Assembly (NCBI RefSeq): GCF_001636295.1
Contig: NZ_CP014209.1
Span: 186,001-250,000 of the forward strand
Length of the DNA: 64,000 nt
From: Isoptericola dokdonensis DS-3
GTDB taxonomy: Bacteria > Actinomycetota > Actinomycetes > Actinomycetales > Cellulomonadaceae
Reading direction: 5' to 3'
Numbering within the stretch: the stretch's first letter is position 1; each line of letters opens with the position of its first letter. A program made the position numbers and the translations under genes. Under the pieces are notes generated by a model. It was not told the DNA's origin. It saw only the letters and a program-made list of their open reading frames with translations, and ran no database searches. Positions 1 through 10,280 of this stretch are shown here, one piece after another.

Positions 1-233
1 ACGCGCTCGCCGTCGTGGCGATCACGGTGCTCGCGGTCGGCAGCGACCGCGCCCTGGCCCGGACGGTGCGCCGGTTCACCGCGACGCTCGTCGTGCTGGC
101 TCGCGCCGGCGTCCCGCGGCGCGAGCCCGCACGGCCCGTGGTCCCGGTGGGGCTCGTGGCGTCGCCGCTGACCCCCGCGCTGGCCCGCACCCTGCCACGG
201 CGCGGCCCGCCGGCGGCCCTGCGCACCGCCTGA
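1..233 (+). CDS. C-terminal end of an unidentified membrane protein (partial)
   Basis: The reading frame is open from the left edge and stops with TGA at 231-233, so only about 76 C-terminal residues are visible. They begin with a short hydrophobic stretch (ALAVVAITVLAVG), probably the end of a transmembrane helix, followed by an Arg/Pro/Ala-rich tail of about 60 residues that would be cytoplasmic by the positive-inside rule. I do not recognise the family. The PepSY membrane protein begins about 140 bases downstream on the same strand, with no clear terminator between, so the two may be cotranscribed. The call as coding rests on the open frame and its GC-rich codon pattern. Confidence 0.5.
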   Translation, partial: ALAVVAITVLAVGSDRALARTVRRFTATLVVLARAGVPRREPARPVVPVGLVASPLTPALARTLPRRGPPAALRTA

Positions 234-375
234 GCCTCCCGACCCTGCACGGCACGGTCGGCGGCTGCCGCACACCGTCGTGCGGCGCGCGGTGCCGCAC
301 CCGCCCACCCCCGACCGAACGGCGCGCCCCGGCCTCGTCCGGCGACCGCGCGCACCCTCCGAGAAGAGGACCACC

Positions 376-1839
376 GTGACCACCGCACCCTCGACCACCT
401 CCGCGACGCCCGCCGGGCCGTCGACGCCCCCGTCCGCGCCACCGACCCCGCCGCAGGGCTCCCGGCTGTGGGTCGCCCTGCAGCCGATCCTGCTGCGGCT
501 GCACTTCTACGCCGGCATCCTCGTCGGCCCGTTCCTCCTGGTCGCCGCGACGACGGGCCTGCTGTACACGCTCGCCCCGACGATCGAGCGGACGATGTAC
601 GACGACCTGCTCGTCGTCGAGCAGGTCGGCGACACCACCGCCCCGCTGTCCGCGCAGGTGGCCGCCGCCCGCGCCGCCCATCCCGAGGGCACCATCAGCG
701 CCGTCGAGGTGGCCGGTGACCCGGAGACCACCACGCGGGTGGTCCTCGCCGTCGACGGCCTGCCCGAGGGTGCCGCGCGCACCGTGTTCGTCGACCCGTA
801 CACCGCCCAGGTCGCCGGGGACTCGTTGACCTACGGCCAGTGGCTGCCCGCGCGGGAGTGGATCGAGACCCTGCACTCCTCGCTGCACCTCGGGACGGTC
901 GGCACGCTGTACTCCGAGCTCGCCGCGTCGTGGCTGTGGGTCGTGGTTCTCGGCGGCCTCGCGATGTGGGTCGCGCGGGCCGTCCGCAAGAAGCGCACCG
1001 CGCGAGCGCTGCTCGTGCCCGAGCGGGGGAGGCCGGGACGCCGGCGCACGCTGTCGTGGCACGGCGTCGTCGGGATCCTCGCCGCGACCGGCCTGCTCGT
1101 GCTGTCCGTCACCGGCCTGACCTGGTCGGAACACGCCGGCGCCCGGATCGGCGACCTGCGGTCGGCGCTCTCCACGCCCGCCCCCGAGCTCGACACGGCC
1201 CTCACCGCGGGCTACGACGCCGAGGCCGACCCGCACGCGGAGCACGGCAGCGTCGCCGGGGCGATCGAGGACCACTACCTCGAGCACGGCGCGTCGTGGG
1301 ACGGGCTCACCGCGGCGGCCGAGCGGGAGGGCCTCGTCGCGCCGTACCGGGTCACCCCGCCCGCGACGCACCACGAGGCGTGGACCGTCACCGAGGCGGC
1401 GACGTCCTGGCCGATGGACAACGACGCGATCGCCGTCCACGGGTTCAGCGGCGAGGTCCTCGACCGGGTCGACTTCGAGGACGAGCCGTTCCTGGCCAAG
1501 CTCAGCTCGTGGGGCATCTACTTCCACCTCGGCATGCTGTTCGGCCTGCCGAACCTGCTGTTCCTGGCGGCGACGGCGCTCGGGCTGGTCGTCCTGGTCG
1601 TGCTGGGGTACCGGATGTGGTGGCAGCGTCGTCCGACGCGGCAGCAGGGACGTGGCCCGGGCCCGTTGCTCGGTCGCGGTGCGCTGCGCCAGGCGCCCCT
1701 GTGGCTGACGGTGGTGCTGTTCGCCCTCGCGGCAGGGGCGGCGTACTACGTGCCGCTGTTCGGCCTCACCCTGGCGGCGTTCCTGGTCGTCGACGTCCTG
1801 CTCGGGCTGCGCGCCCGGCGCCGGGCGCGCACGAGCTGA
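376..1839 (+). CDS. PepSY-associated transmembrane protein
   Basis: A 487-residue integral membrane protein of the PepSY-associated TM (PiuB-like) family. Members are often linked to iron or siderophore uptake and some act as reductases; the exact role here is unknown. After a Thr/Pro-rich N-terminus of about 30 residues comes the first helix, in the family context RLHFYAGILVGPFLL (residues about 42-65). A PepSY-like extracytoplasmic domain follows, then a second helix after LSWHGVVGIL (about 230-255), a second periplasmic domain, and three closely spaced C-terminal helices (about 375-480). I chose GTG 376 because GAGAAGAGGA lies at 361-370, a good ribosome-binding site; the open frame extends upstream to 280 but that part is Arg/Pro-rich and unlike the family. 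I see no iron box in the 140 bases upstream. Confidence 0.85.
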   Translation: MTTAPSTTSATPAGPSTPPSAPPTPPQGSRLWVALQPILLRLHFYAGILVGPFLLVAATTGLLYTLAPTIERTMYDDLLVVEQVGDTTAPLSAQVAAARAAHPEGTISAVEVAGDPETTTRVVLAVDGLPEGAARTVFVDPYTAQVAGDSLTYGQWLPAREWIETLHSSLHLGTVGTLYSELAASWLWVVVLGGLAMWVARAVRKKRTARALLVPERGRPGRRRTLSWHGVVGILAATGLLVLSVTGLTWSEHAGARIGDLRSALSTPAPELDTALTAGYDAEADPHAEHGSVAGAIEDHYLEHGASWDGLTAAAEREGLVAPYRVTPPATHHEAWTVTEAATSWPMDNDAIAVHGFSGEVLDRVDFEDEPFLAKLSSWGIYFHLGMLFGLPNLLFLAATALGLVVLVVLGYRMWWQRRPTRQQGRGPGPLLGRGALRQAPLWLTVVLFALAAGAAYYVPLFGLTLAAFLVVDVLLGLRARRRARTS

Positions 1840-2000
1840 CGCCCCGGGCGCCTCACGCCGTGGTCGTCCGGTGCGTGAGGAAGTCGAGCCACGACCGTCA
1901 CGGCGCCGTTCCCCCGGCGAAATGCGCCTCCACCACGCTGTTCCCCAGAGGCCCGGTCCGACGACGTGCCGGGCGGGACGACGACGGAGGGGGAGCTGAC

Positions 2001-2879
2001 GTGGACTACGTCAAGCCGAACGAGCTGGTCACGGCCATGATCGACGCGGGTGAGTCGAAGGTGCACCTGTCGACCCGGGACACGCTCATCCGCGCGTTCA
2101 TGGGCGCCGCCCTGCTGACGATGGCGGCGGCGTTCGCCGTGACGGTCTCCACGCAGACCGGCGACCCGCTGCTCGGCGCGGTGCTGTTCCCGGTCGGCTT
2201 CATCCTGCTGTACCTGCTGGGCTACGACCTGCTGACCGGGGTGTTCACCCTCGCCCCGCTGGCCCTGCTCGACAAGCGCCCGGGCGTGACCGTCAAGGCC
2301 GTGCTGCGCAACTGGGGCCTCGTGTTCGTCGGCAACTTCGCCGGCGCGTTCATGGTGGCGGTGCTCATGGTCATCTACTTCACCTACGCGTGGTCGGTGG
2401 AGCCCGGCGAGGTCGGTCAGGCGATCGGGCACATCGGCGAGGGCCGCACCCTCGGGTACGCCGAGCACGGCGCGGCGGGCATGCTCACGCTGTTCGTGCG
2501 CGGGGTCCTGTGCAACTGGATGGTCTCCACCGGCGTCGTGGCCGCGATGGTCTCGCGCTCGGTGATCGGCAAGGTCGTCGGCATGTGGATGCCGATCATG
2601 CTGTTCTTCTACATGGGTTTCGAGCACTCGATCGTCAACATGTTCCTGTTCCCGGCGGGTCTGCTGCTCGGCGCGGAGTTCACGATCATGGACTACCTGG
2701 TCTGGAACGAGATCCCCACCGTCGTCGGGAACCTCGTCGGCGGCCTGACCTTCGTGGGGCTGATGCTCTACACCACCCACTACCGCACCAAGCCGCGGCG
2801 GGACGCCGGGGTGACCGCGCCGGTGCCTGCGGCGGCCTCCGAGACCGACGGCGACGCGCTGGTGCCGGCCGGCCGCTGA
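2001..2879 (+). CDS. Formate/nitrite transporter family protein (FocA/NirC-like)
   Basis: A 292-residue member of the FNT family, pentameric channels that pass small monovalent anions such as formate, nitrite or hydrosulfide across the membrane. Six hydrophobic segments are visible. Family sequence hallmarks include the first-helix region IRAFMGAALLTMAAAF, the loop motif LLTGVFTLAPLALLD and the segment RNWGLVFVGNFAGA. GTG 2001 follows GGAGGGGGAG at 1987-1996. The substrate cannot be told from sequence: no formate lyase or nitrite reductase gene is adjacent. A strong hairpin at 2910-2955 separates it from pntA, so it is probably monocistronic. Confidence 0.88.
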   Translation: MDYVKPNELVTAMIDAGESKVHLSTRDTLIRAFMGAALLTMAAAFAVTVSTQTGDPLLGAVLFPVGFILLYLLGYDLLTGVFTLAPLALLDKRPGVTVKAVLRNWGLVFVGNFAGAFMVAVLMVIYFTYAWSVEPGEVGQAIGHIGEGRTLGYAEHGAAGMLTLFVRGVLCNWMVSTGVVAAMVSRSVIGKVVGMWMPIMLFFYMGFEHSIVNMFLFPAGLLLGAEFTIMDYLVWNEIPTVVGNLVGGLTFVGLMLYTTHYRTKPRRDAGVTAPVPAAASETDGDALVPAGR

Positions 2880-2909
2880 CCACCCGCCGGCACCCTCCCG
2901 GACCGCGCC

Positions 2910-2955
2910 GGACCGGCCGCACCGCTGAGACCCCGTCTCGCGGTGCGGTCGGTCC
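2910..2955 (+). terminator. Rho-independent-like hairpin after the FNT gene
   Basis: The arms GGACCGGCCGCACCGC and GCGGTGCGGTCGGTCC pair with one mismatch, and the intervening bases add an inner GAGAC/GTCTC pairing around a CCC loop. There is no T run after it, as is usual for very GC-rich actinomycetes. It lies 30 bases after the FNT stop and 62 before pntA. Confidence 0.6.
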
Positions 2956-3017
2956 TCGTGCGTCCACCCCCGCCCGCGGTAGGTTGCGAACGCTCTCGAC
3001 CAAAGGAGGTCCGGACC

Positions 3018-4588
3018 ATGCTGATCGGGGTGCCCCGTGAGACGCGTGCCGGCGAACGTCTCGTCGCCGCCACGCCCGCCACCGTGCGCAAGCTGACCGC
3101 GCTCGGCCACGACGTCGTCGTCGAGGCCGGAGCCGGCGCAGGCGCCGCCCTGCCCGACGACGCCTACGCCGAGGCCGGTGCCCGCGTCGCCGGTGCCGCC
3201 GAGGTCTGGGCCGCCGACGTCGTCACGTGCGTCAACGCGCCCGCGCCCGCCGACGTCGACCGGCTCCGTCCCGGCGCGACGCTGGTCGCGCAGCTCGCCC
3301 CGGCGTCGCGGCCCGAGCTCGTCGAGGCGCTCGCCGCCCGACAGGTGTCGGCGCTGGCGCTCGACGCCGTGCCGCGCATCTCGCGCGCGCAGTCCCTGGA
3401 CGTGCTGTCAGCGCAGTCGAACGTCGCCGGGTACCGGGCCGTGGTGGAGGCCGCCGAGGAGTTCGGCGGCATGTTCACCGGCCAGGTCACCGCGGCCGGG
3501 TCGACGCCGCCCGCGACGGTGTTCGTCATCGGCGCCGGCGTGGCGGGGCTCGCCGCGATCGGCACCGCGTCCTCGCTGGGCGCCGAGGTGCGGGCCTTCG
3601 ACGTGCGGCCCGAGGTGGGCGAGCAGATCGAGTCCATGGGTGCGACGTTCGTGCAGGCCGCGGGCGCCGCCCAGGAGGTCAGCACCGACGGGTACGCCCG
3701 CGCGCTCACCTCCGACCAGGAGGCCGCCACCCTCGCCACCTACGCCGCGGAGTCCGCCCGCGCCGACGTCGTCATCACCACGGCGCTCGTCCGGGGCACG
3801 GCGCCCACCACGATCACCGCCGAGATGGTCGCCGCCATGCGACCCGGCTCGGTGGTCGTCGACCTCGCCGCCGCCGGGGGCGGCAACTGCGAGCTCACGG
3901 TGCCGGGGGAGCGGTTCGTCAGCGACAACGGCGTCGTCGTCCTCGGGTACACCGACCTGCCCGGCCGGCTGCCCCGGCACACGTCGCAGCTGCTGGGCAC
4001 CAACGTCGTCAACCTGCTGACCCTGCTCACGCCCGGCAAGGACGGCGCGCTCGTCCTCGACCTCGACGACGTCGTGGTGCGCGGCATGACCGTCGCCCAC
4101 GCCGGCGAGGTCCTGTGGCCGCCGCCGCCGGTGCAGGTGTCCGCCGCCCCGGCGGCCCCGCCGCCACCCGAGGCGCCACCGGGCCCGTCACCGGCCGAGC
4201 TGGCCGCGCAGCAGCGGTTGCGCGGCCGGCGCCGCACCGTGCTCGCCGCCCTGGGCGCCGTCGTCGCCGGGCTGGCGATCGCGGCGTCCCCGCCGGACGC
4301 CGTCGGCCACTTCACCGTCTTCGCCCTCGCCGTCGTCGTGGGCTTCTACGTCATCAGCGCCGTGACGCACGCCCTGCACACGCCGCTCATGGCCCAGACC
4401 AACGCGATCAGCGGCATCATCCTCGTCGGTGCGCTGCTGCAGATCGGGGTCGACGACTGGCTCGTCACGGGCCTCGCGGTCGTGGCGGCGTCGGTCGCGT
4501 GCATCAACGTGTTCGGCGGGTTCCTGGTCGCGAACCGGATGATCCGCATGTTCCGGCGCGGAGCGCCCACCACCGGGGAGGCGGCCCG

Positions 4589-4592
<4 letters not shown>
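3018..4592 (+). CDS. pntA: NAD(P) transhydrogenase subunit alpha
   Basis: A 524-residue alpha subunit of the proton-translocating transhydrogenase, which uses the proton gradient to transfer hydride from NADH to NADP+. The N-terminal domain (residues 1 to about 370) binds NAD(H): it opens with the typical MLIGVPRET and holds a Rossmann glycine motif in [15 protein letters not shown] near residue 175. After a Pro/Ala-rich linker (about 375-400) come four C-terminal helices (about 415-515). Many actinobacteria split this subunit into PntAa and PntAb; here it is fused as in E. coli. AAAGGAGGT at 3002-3010 gives a near-perfect ribosome-binding site for ATG 3018. A TAGGTT hexamer at 2980-2985 is a candidate -10. 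It overlaps pntB by ATGA. Confidence 0.95.
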
Positions 4593-5995
<1,403 letters not shown>

Positions 5996-6028
5996 CCGGT
6001 GGTGGCGGTGCGGGTAGGGTCGACGCCC

Positions 6029-6940
6029 ATGAGCAACGCCGCCACCGCCGGACCTCCTGCCGCTCCCGGACCGCTCGCCGTCGTCGGGCCGGGCGCCGTC
6101 GGCTGCCTCGTCGCGGCGTTCCTGCACCGTGCGGGCGCCGACGTCGTGCTGGTCGGCCGACCGCGCACGGTCGGGCGGCTCCGGGACGGCCTGCGCGTCG
6201 ACACCGACCGCTACGGGAGCTGGACCGCCACCGTGCCGGCGACCACCGAGGTGCCGTCCGGCGCCGCCGTCCTGGTCACGGTGAAGGCGGCCGGTCTCGG
6301 CGACGTCGTGGGCCAGGTCGCCGGTTCCCGCCCGTCCGAGGTGCTGTCCCTGCTCAACGGGATCGAGCACATGGAGGCCCTGCGCGCGGCGCTGCCCGGT
6401 GACGCCGTCGTCGGCGGCGCGTACGCGGGGGAGACGACCCGTGACCTCGACGCGGACGGTCCCGTCGTCGTCCGGCACCGCGGCGAGCTGCTGCGCGTGA
6501 CCGTGCCGGGGTCGGCGTCCGGCACGGCGGCGGTGGCGGCGCTGCAGGCCTCCGACCTGCCCGTCGTCGTGGACGGCACGGAGACCGAGGTGCTGTGGTC
6601 GAAGCTGCGGTTCCTCGCGCCGCTGGCGCTGCTGACCTCGGTGCACCACGACGGGCTCGGGGCGGCCCTGGACATCGACGCCGACCTCACGGCGACGCTC
6701 CTGGCGGAGGTCGCAGCCGTGGCGACCGCGGAGGGCGTGCCCACCACGGGCGCCGACCTCGCCGCGATCCTGCACGGCCTGCCGGCCGCGATGCGGTCCT
6801 CGCTGCAGGCGGACCTGGAGGCCGGGCACGCGGGCGAGCTGGACGCCATCGGCGGCGCCGTCTCGCGCCGGGGCGCCCGGCACGGCGTGGCGACACCGGC
6901 CGTCGACGACGTCGTGGCCCGGCTCGACGCGGAGGTCTGA
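6029..6940 (+). CDS. 2-dehydropantoate 2-reductase family protein (ApbA/PanE-like)
   Basis: A 303-residue member of the ketopantoate reductase family, NADPH-dependent enzymes that reduce ketopantoate to pantoate in coenzyme A synthesis; many paralogues act on other 2-oxo acids. The N-terminal Rossmann fold shows the nucleotide motif VVGPGAVGCLVA. The central VTVKAAGLGDVV and LLNGIEHME match the substrate-cleft region, and the C-terminal helical domain contains the conserved Lys in LWSKLRFLAPLALL. I chose ATG 6029, not the upstream in-frame GTG 5999, because TAGGGT at 6015-6020 sits eight bases before the ATG and there is no ribosome-binding site, the pattern of a leaderless start. It begins 34 bases after pntB. 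Whether it is the true PanE is uncertain, since no other pantothenate genes are nearby. Confidence 0.8.
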   Translation: MSNAATAGPPAAPGPLAVVGPGAVGCLVAAFLHRAGADVVLVGRPRTVGRLRDGLRVDTDRYGSWTATVPATTEVPSGAAVLVTVKAAGLGDVVGQVAGSRPSEVLSLLNGIEHMEALRAALPGDAVVGGAYAGETTRDLDADGPVVVRHRGELLRVTVPGSASGTAAVAALQASDLPVVVDGTETEVLWSKLRFLAPLALLTSVHHDGLGAALDIDADLTATLLAEVAAVATAEGVPTTGADLAAILHGLPAAMRSSLQADLEAGHAGELDAIGGAVSRRGARHGVATPAVDDVVARLDAEV

Positions 6941-6964
6941 CGCGCACCCGCCCCCGGGACGACG

Positions 6965-7000
6965 ACGGCCCGCTGCCCCGTGACGGGGGCGGCGGGCCGT
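6965..7000. terminator. Bidirectional hairpin between panE-like gene and mqo
   Basis: ACGGCCCGCTGCCCC pairs with GGGGGCGGCGGGCCGT across a short GTGAC loop with one mismatch. It sits 24 bases after the plus-strand stop and 18 bases after the end of mqo on the minus strand, so it can serve both converging genes. Confidence 0.65.
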
Positions 7001-7017
7001 GGTGCGCGGGCCGGGCG

Positions 7018-8589
7018 TCAGCCGCGCAGGTCGGCCTGCTGGTCGTAGACGCTGGAGGGCAGCACGCCGCCGTTCTGCGCGGCGAGCTGGGCCACGGAGA
7101 GCTCGGTGGCGGCGTCGACCGTCGCGGCGATCTCGCGGGCGTCGGCGGGCACGCCGTCCAGGCTCGGCATCATCGTGGCCAGCCGCGGGCGCCAGGCGGC
7201 GAACTGCTGCGGGAAGCAGCGCTCGAGCACGTCGACCATCGCGGACACGGCCGTCGAGGCGCCCGGGGAGGCGCCGAGCAGGCCCGCGATCGAGCCGTCG
7301 GCGGCGGCGACGATCTCCGTGCCGAACTGCAGGACGCCCTTGCCGTCGGCGTCGCGCTTGATGACCTGCACGCGCTGGCCGGCGGTGATCTTCTCCCAGT
7401 GCTTCGGGTGCGCGGTCGGCATGAACTGCTGGAGGGCCTGGAACTTCGTCTCCGGCGCGGCGACGACCTGCCCCACGAGGTACTGGGTGAGGTCGAGGTT
7501 CTTCACCCCGGCGCCGAGCATCGAGCCGAGGTTGTTCGCCCGCAGGGACGTGATCAGGCCCAGGTACTTGCCCTTCTTGAGGTACTTGGGGCTGAACCCG
7601 GCGTACGGGCCGAACATGAGGTAGCTCTGGCCGTCCACGACGCGGGTGTCCAGGTGCGGCACGGACATCGGCGGGGCGCCGACGTCGGCCTTGCCGTACA
7701 CCTTGGCCTGGTGCTGGGCGACGAGCTCGGGGTCGGAGGTGCGCAGGAACTCGCCGGAGATCGGGAAGCCGCCGAAGCCCTTGATCTCGGGGATGCGGGC
7801 CGACTGGAGCAGCGGCAGCGCGCCGCCGCCGGCGCCGACGAACACGAAGCGGGCCGTGACGGTCGAGGTGCGGGGGCGGGCGTTCCAGGACCGGTCCTTG
7901 ACGCGCAGGCGCCAGCCGCCGCCCTTGACGCGCCGCAGCGAGGTGACCTCGCGCTGGAGCTGCAGCTCGGCGCCGTTGGCGACCATCCCGTCGACGAGCT
8001 GGCGGGTGAGGTTGCCGAAGTCGACGTCGGTGCCCGCGGCGGAGCGCGTGGCGGCGATGGGCTCGGCGGGGTCGCGGTCGGCGGTGAGGAGCGGGGCCCA
8101 GCGCTCGATCTCGGCGCGGTCCGTGGAGAACTCGAGGTCGCGGAACAGCGGGTGCGCGCTCAGCGAGGTGTGCCGGCGGCGCAGGTAGTCGACGTTCTTC
8201 TCGCCGCGCACGAACGTCATGTGCGGGGTGCGGTTGATGAACGACGGGTTGGCGAGGCGGCCGGTGGCCAGCAGGTGGTGCCAGAGCTCGCGCGAGGTCT
8301 CGAACTGCTCGTTGATCGCCACCGCCTTGGAGATGTCGATCGTGCCGTCGGCCTTCTCCGGGGTGTAGTTCAGCTCGCAGAGCGCGGCGTGGCCGGTGCC
8401 GGCGTTGTTCCACGGGTTGGAGGACTCCAGCGCGACGTCGTCGAGGCGCTCGAGGATGCGGACGGACCAGGTCGGCTCGAGCTGCTGGATGAGCGTGCCG
8501 AGGGTGGCGCTCATGATGCCGGCGCCGATGAGGACGACGTCGACGGCGTCCGTGGGGGCCTGGTGGGGTGCCGTTGCGCGCGAGTTCAC
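7018..8589 (-). CDS. mqo: Malate:quinone oxidoreductase
   Basis: A 523-residue FAD-dependent peripheral membrane enzyme that oxidises L-malate to oxaloacetate and passes electrons to the quinone pool; in many actinobacteria it is the main malate-oxidising enzyme of the citric acid cycle. The N-terminus has the FAD dinucleotide-binding motif VVLIGAGIMSATLG (about 17-30), then the family motifs ERLDDVALESSNPWNNAGTGH and CELNYTP. The central part includes FVFVGAGGGALPLLQ and the C-terminus LGASPGASTAVSAMVDVLERCF. Length is normal for the family. GTG 8589 is the only start in frame near this point, with a weak ribosome-binding site. Two Crp/GlxR-like palindromes lie 20-87 bases upstream, so carbon or cAMP control is plausible. 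Confidence 0.95.
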   Translation of the reverse strand: MNSRATAPHQAPTDAVDVVLIGAGIMSATLGTLIQQLEPTWSVRILERLDDVALESSNPWNNAGTGHAALCELNYTPEKADGTIDISKAVAINEQFETSRELWHHLLATGRLANPSFINRTPHMTFVRGEKNVDYLRRRHTSLSAHPLFRDLEFSTDRAEIERWAPLLTADRDPAEPIAATRSAAGTDVDFGNLTRQLVDGMVANGAELQLQREVTSLRRVKGGGWRLRVKDRSWNARPRTSTVTARFVFVGAGGGALPLLQSARIPEIKGFGGFPISGEFLRTSDPELVAQHQAKVYGKADVGAPPMSVPHLDTRVVDGQSYLMFGPYAGFSPKYLKKGKYLGLITSLRANNLGSMLGAGVKNLDLTQYLVGQVVAAPETKFQALQQFMPTAHPKHWEKITAGQRVQVIKRDADGKGVLQFGTEIVAAADGSIAGLLGASPGASTAVSAMVDVLERCFPQQFAAWRPRLATMMPSLDGVPADAREIAATVDAATELSVAQLAAQNGGVLPSSVYDQQADLRG

Positions 8590-8608
8590 CTGGCCATGCT
8601 AAGACGTT

Positions 8609-8624
8609 GGTGAAAACTGTCACA
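8609..8624. promoter_or_regulatory. Crp/GlxR-like site proximal to mqo
   Basis: GGTGA-AAACTG-TCACA matches the Crp-family consensus TGTGA-N6-TCACA except for the first base, with a perfect GTGA/TCAC core. It lies 20-35 bases upstream of the mqo start, where binding would overlap a promoter and tend to repress. Confidence 0.5.
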
Positions 8625-8660
8625 AAGAATGAGAGCAACGTCACAACGTCTCTGACCTGG

Positions 8661-8676
8661 GGTGACACAGGTCACA
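8661..8676. promoter_or_regulatory. Crp/GlxR-like site distal to mqo
   Basis: GGTGA-CACAGG-TCACA is a second site of the same form, with core GTGACACAGGTCAC. It lies 72-87 bases upstream of the mqo start and just beyond the pdxH-like stop codon (8678-8680). Its centre is exactly 52 bases from the centre of the proximal site, close to five DNA turns. Confidence 0.55.
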
Positions 8677-8677
8677 G

Positions 8678-9337
8678 TCAAGGCCACAGGAGCTCGCGGA
8701 CCCACGCGTCGCCCGCCCGACGGTAGCGCACCCGCGTCTGACCTGTGCCGTCGCCCGTGCGCCAGAGCTCGACCTCGTCGGCGTCGAGGCACCAGGCCGT
8801 CCAGCCCGGCGCGACGAGGTCGAGGTCCGCGCTCGCCCGCTCCAGCGCGACCGCCCACGCCGCGCGATGCTCCGCGAGCGACCCGAGCACCTCGCTCTGC
8901 CGACCCACGAGCCCCGAGGCGCGGGACGCGGCCGACCGCCGACGGAAGTCCGCCGCCCCCTCGTCCGGGTGGGGCGTCACCGGACCCGACACCCGCACCT
9001 GGCTGCCCGACTCCCGCCACAGGAACGTCAGCGCGGCCCGCGGCTCGGCCGCCAGCTGCCGTCCCTTCGGGCTCGAGGCGTGCCCGGCGAACCACCAGCC
9101 CGCGGCGGTGACGTCGGTGAGGAGCACCGTGCGGGCCCGGGCCGCACCGTCGGCGTCGACCGTCGACAGGGTCGTCGCGTGCGGCGCACGGGTCCCGGCC
9201 TCCTGCGACTCGACGAACCACTCCTCGAACAGGGTCCGAGGGTCCGCCGGCAGGGCGCCGACGTCGGGGACGTCCCAGCCGGGCAGCCCGGCGGGCAGGA
9301 CGGGCAGGGCACGCAGCCGGTCGCGCATCGACGTCAC
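8678..9337 (-). CDS. pdxH: Pyridoxamine 5'-phosphate oxidase family protein
   Basis: A 219-residue flavin-dependent enzyme of the pyridoxamine-phosphate oxidase family. True PdxH makes pyridoxal phosphate from pyridoxamine or pyridoxine phosphate with FMN and oxygen. The N-terminal half has the FMN-binding stretch ARARTVLLTDVTAAGWWFAG, SPKGRQL and AALTFLW. The C-terminal half has VRVSGPV, the SRASGLVGRQSEVLGS region and ends RELLWP, close to the terminal RLxP of PdxH. The substrate-contacting segment is less strictly conserved than in classic PdxH, so a related oxidase acting on another flavin substrate is possible. GTG 9337 follows a GAGGAG ribosome-binding site. Confidence 0.75.
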   Translation of the reverse strand: MTSMRDRLRALPVLPAGLPGWDVPDVGALPADPRTLFEEWFVESQEAGTRAPHATTLSTVDADGAARARTVLLTDVTAAGWWFAGHASSPKGRQLAAEPRAALTFLWRESGSQVRVSGPVTPHPDEGAADFRRRSAASRASGLVGRQSEVLGSLAEHRAAWAVALERASADLDLVAPGWTAWCLDADEVELWRTGDGTGQTRVRYRRAGDAWVRELLWP

Positions 9338-9519
9338 GGGGACTCCTCGGTCGTGGTGCCAGGGCGGCCGACGCGGCGGGCGGGCGCCTCCGGTCGGGTC
9401 ACCTCGACCCTAGCGACCGGGCCGGCACCCGTCCCGGCGCGCGGAACCACCCGGTTCGCCCCTTGTGCTCCGGCCCGCGCGGGCACCACCATGGTCCGCA
9501 CCAGGACGAAAGAGGTGGG

Positions 9520-10218
9520 ATGGACACGGACGTCGGCACGTCGTCGGCCTCGACGCGCAGCCCGAACCGGATCGCGCGGCACCGCCAGCTCGACACGGGG
9601 CCCACCGCGACGATCACGTCGATGTTCCCGTCCGAGCCGCCACCGCCACCGCCACCGCCCGCCGCGACCACCGGCCCCGTGCCCACCGCGCCCGCCTCCC
9701 GCGGACCGCGCGGCGTCGTCCCCGTCGTCCTCGCCGCGACGCTCGTGCTGGCCCTGGCGGCCTCGGTCGGCGTCGGCGTCCTGTGGTCCGCCAACCGCAA
9801 GCTCGCCGCGGAGGTCGAGGCCGCCGTCGCCCAGACCGCCGCGACCCAGCAGCAGCTCGCCGACCTGCGCGCGACGACGCCCACCACGCAGGCCGTCGAC
9901 ACGCTGAACGACCGGGTGGCGGACGTCGAGGCGTGGACCGGCCTGCCCGAGGACGGGCAGGGCCGCACCCGGGACCTCCAGGCGCGCCTCACCGACGTCG
10001 TCGGGGACACCGACCGGCTCCAGAACGACGTGCGCGACGGCCTCGCCGACGTCCGCACCGGCCTCGCCGCGCTCGAACGGGAGGTCGACGGTTCCGGCGA
10101 CGCGGTCACCGACGACGACCTGGACGGGCTGCGCGGGCAGGTCGACGACCTGCGCTCGGACGTGTCCACCTTGTGCTGGGCGCTCACCTACCAGCCCGAG
10201 GTCACCGCGGCCTGCTGA
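9520..10218 (+). CDS. Single-pass membrane protein with extracytoplasmic coiled coil
   Basis: A 232-residue protein I do not recognise as a named family. Residues 1-65 are cytoplasmic and end in a run of eight prolines followed by Ala/Thr/Pro. One transmembrane helix (about 68-92, VVPVVLAATLVLALAASVGVGVL) follows. The rest (about 95-220) is a predicted coiled coil: WSANRKLAAEVEAAVAQTAA, then heptad-like stretches such as LNDRVADVEAW, LQARLTDVVGDTDRLQNDV and LRGQVDDLRSDV, ending with two cysteines. ATG 9520 was chosen because GAAAGAGGTGG lies just upstream; the frame extends to 9463 without family support. It resembles envelope-spanning scaffold proteins, but no partner gene is adjacent. Confidence 0.7.
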   Translation: MDTDVGTSSASTRSPNRIARHRQLDTGPTATITSMFPSEPPPPPPPPAATTGPVPTAPASRGPRGVVPVVLAATLVLALAASVGVGVLWSANRKLAAEVEAAVAQTAATQQQLADLRATTPTTQAVDTLNDRVADVEAWTGLPEDGQGRTRDLQARLTDVVGDTDRLQNDVRDGLADVRTGLAALEREVDGSGDAVTDDDLDGLRGQVDDLRSDVSTLCWALTYQPEVTAAC

Positions 10219-10280
10219 CGGCGGCTGCGCCCTCGGCGAACCGGGTTGCCCCGGCCGGGGTGGCGCACCAGGGTCGGCTC

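Noticed and set aside
76..1527. Long open frame on the minus strand opposite the PepSY gene
   Set aside because: Translation is Arg/Gly/Pro-rich with no domain; in very GC-rich DNA such antisense frames stay open by chance. The same holds for many other long frames in the window.
2988..2997. GAACGCTCTC upstream of pntA as a CelR-type site
   Set aside because: It lacks the central palindrome (AGCGCT) of the operator seen at 51053.
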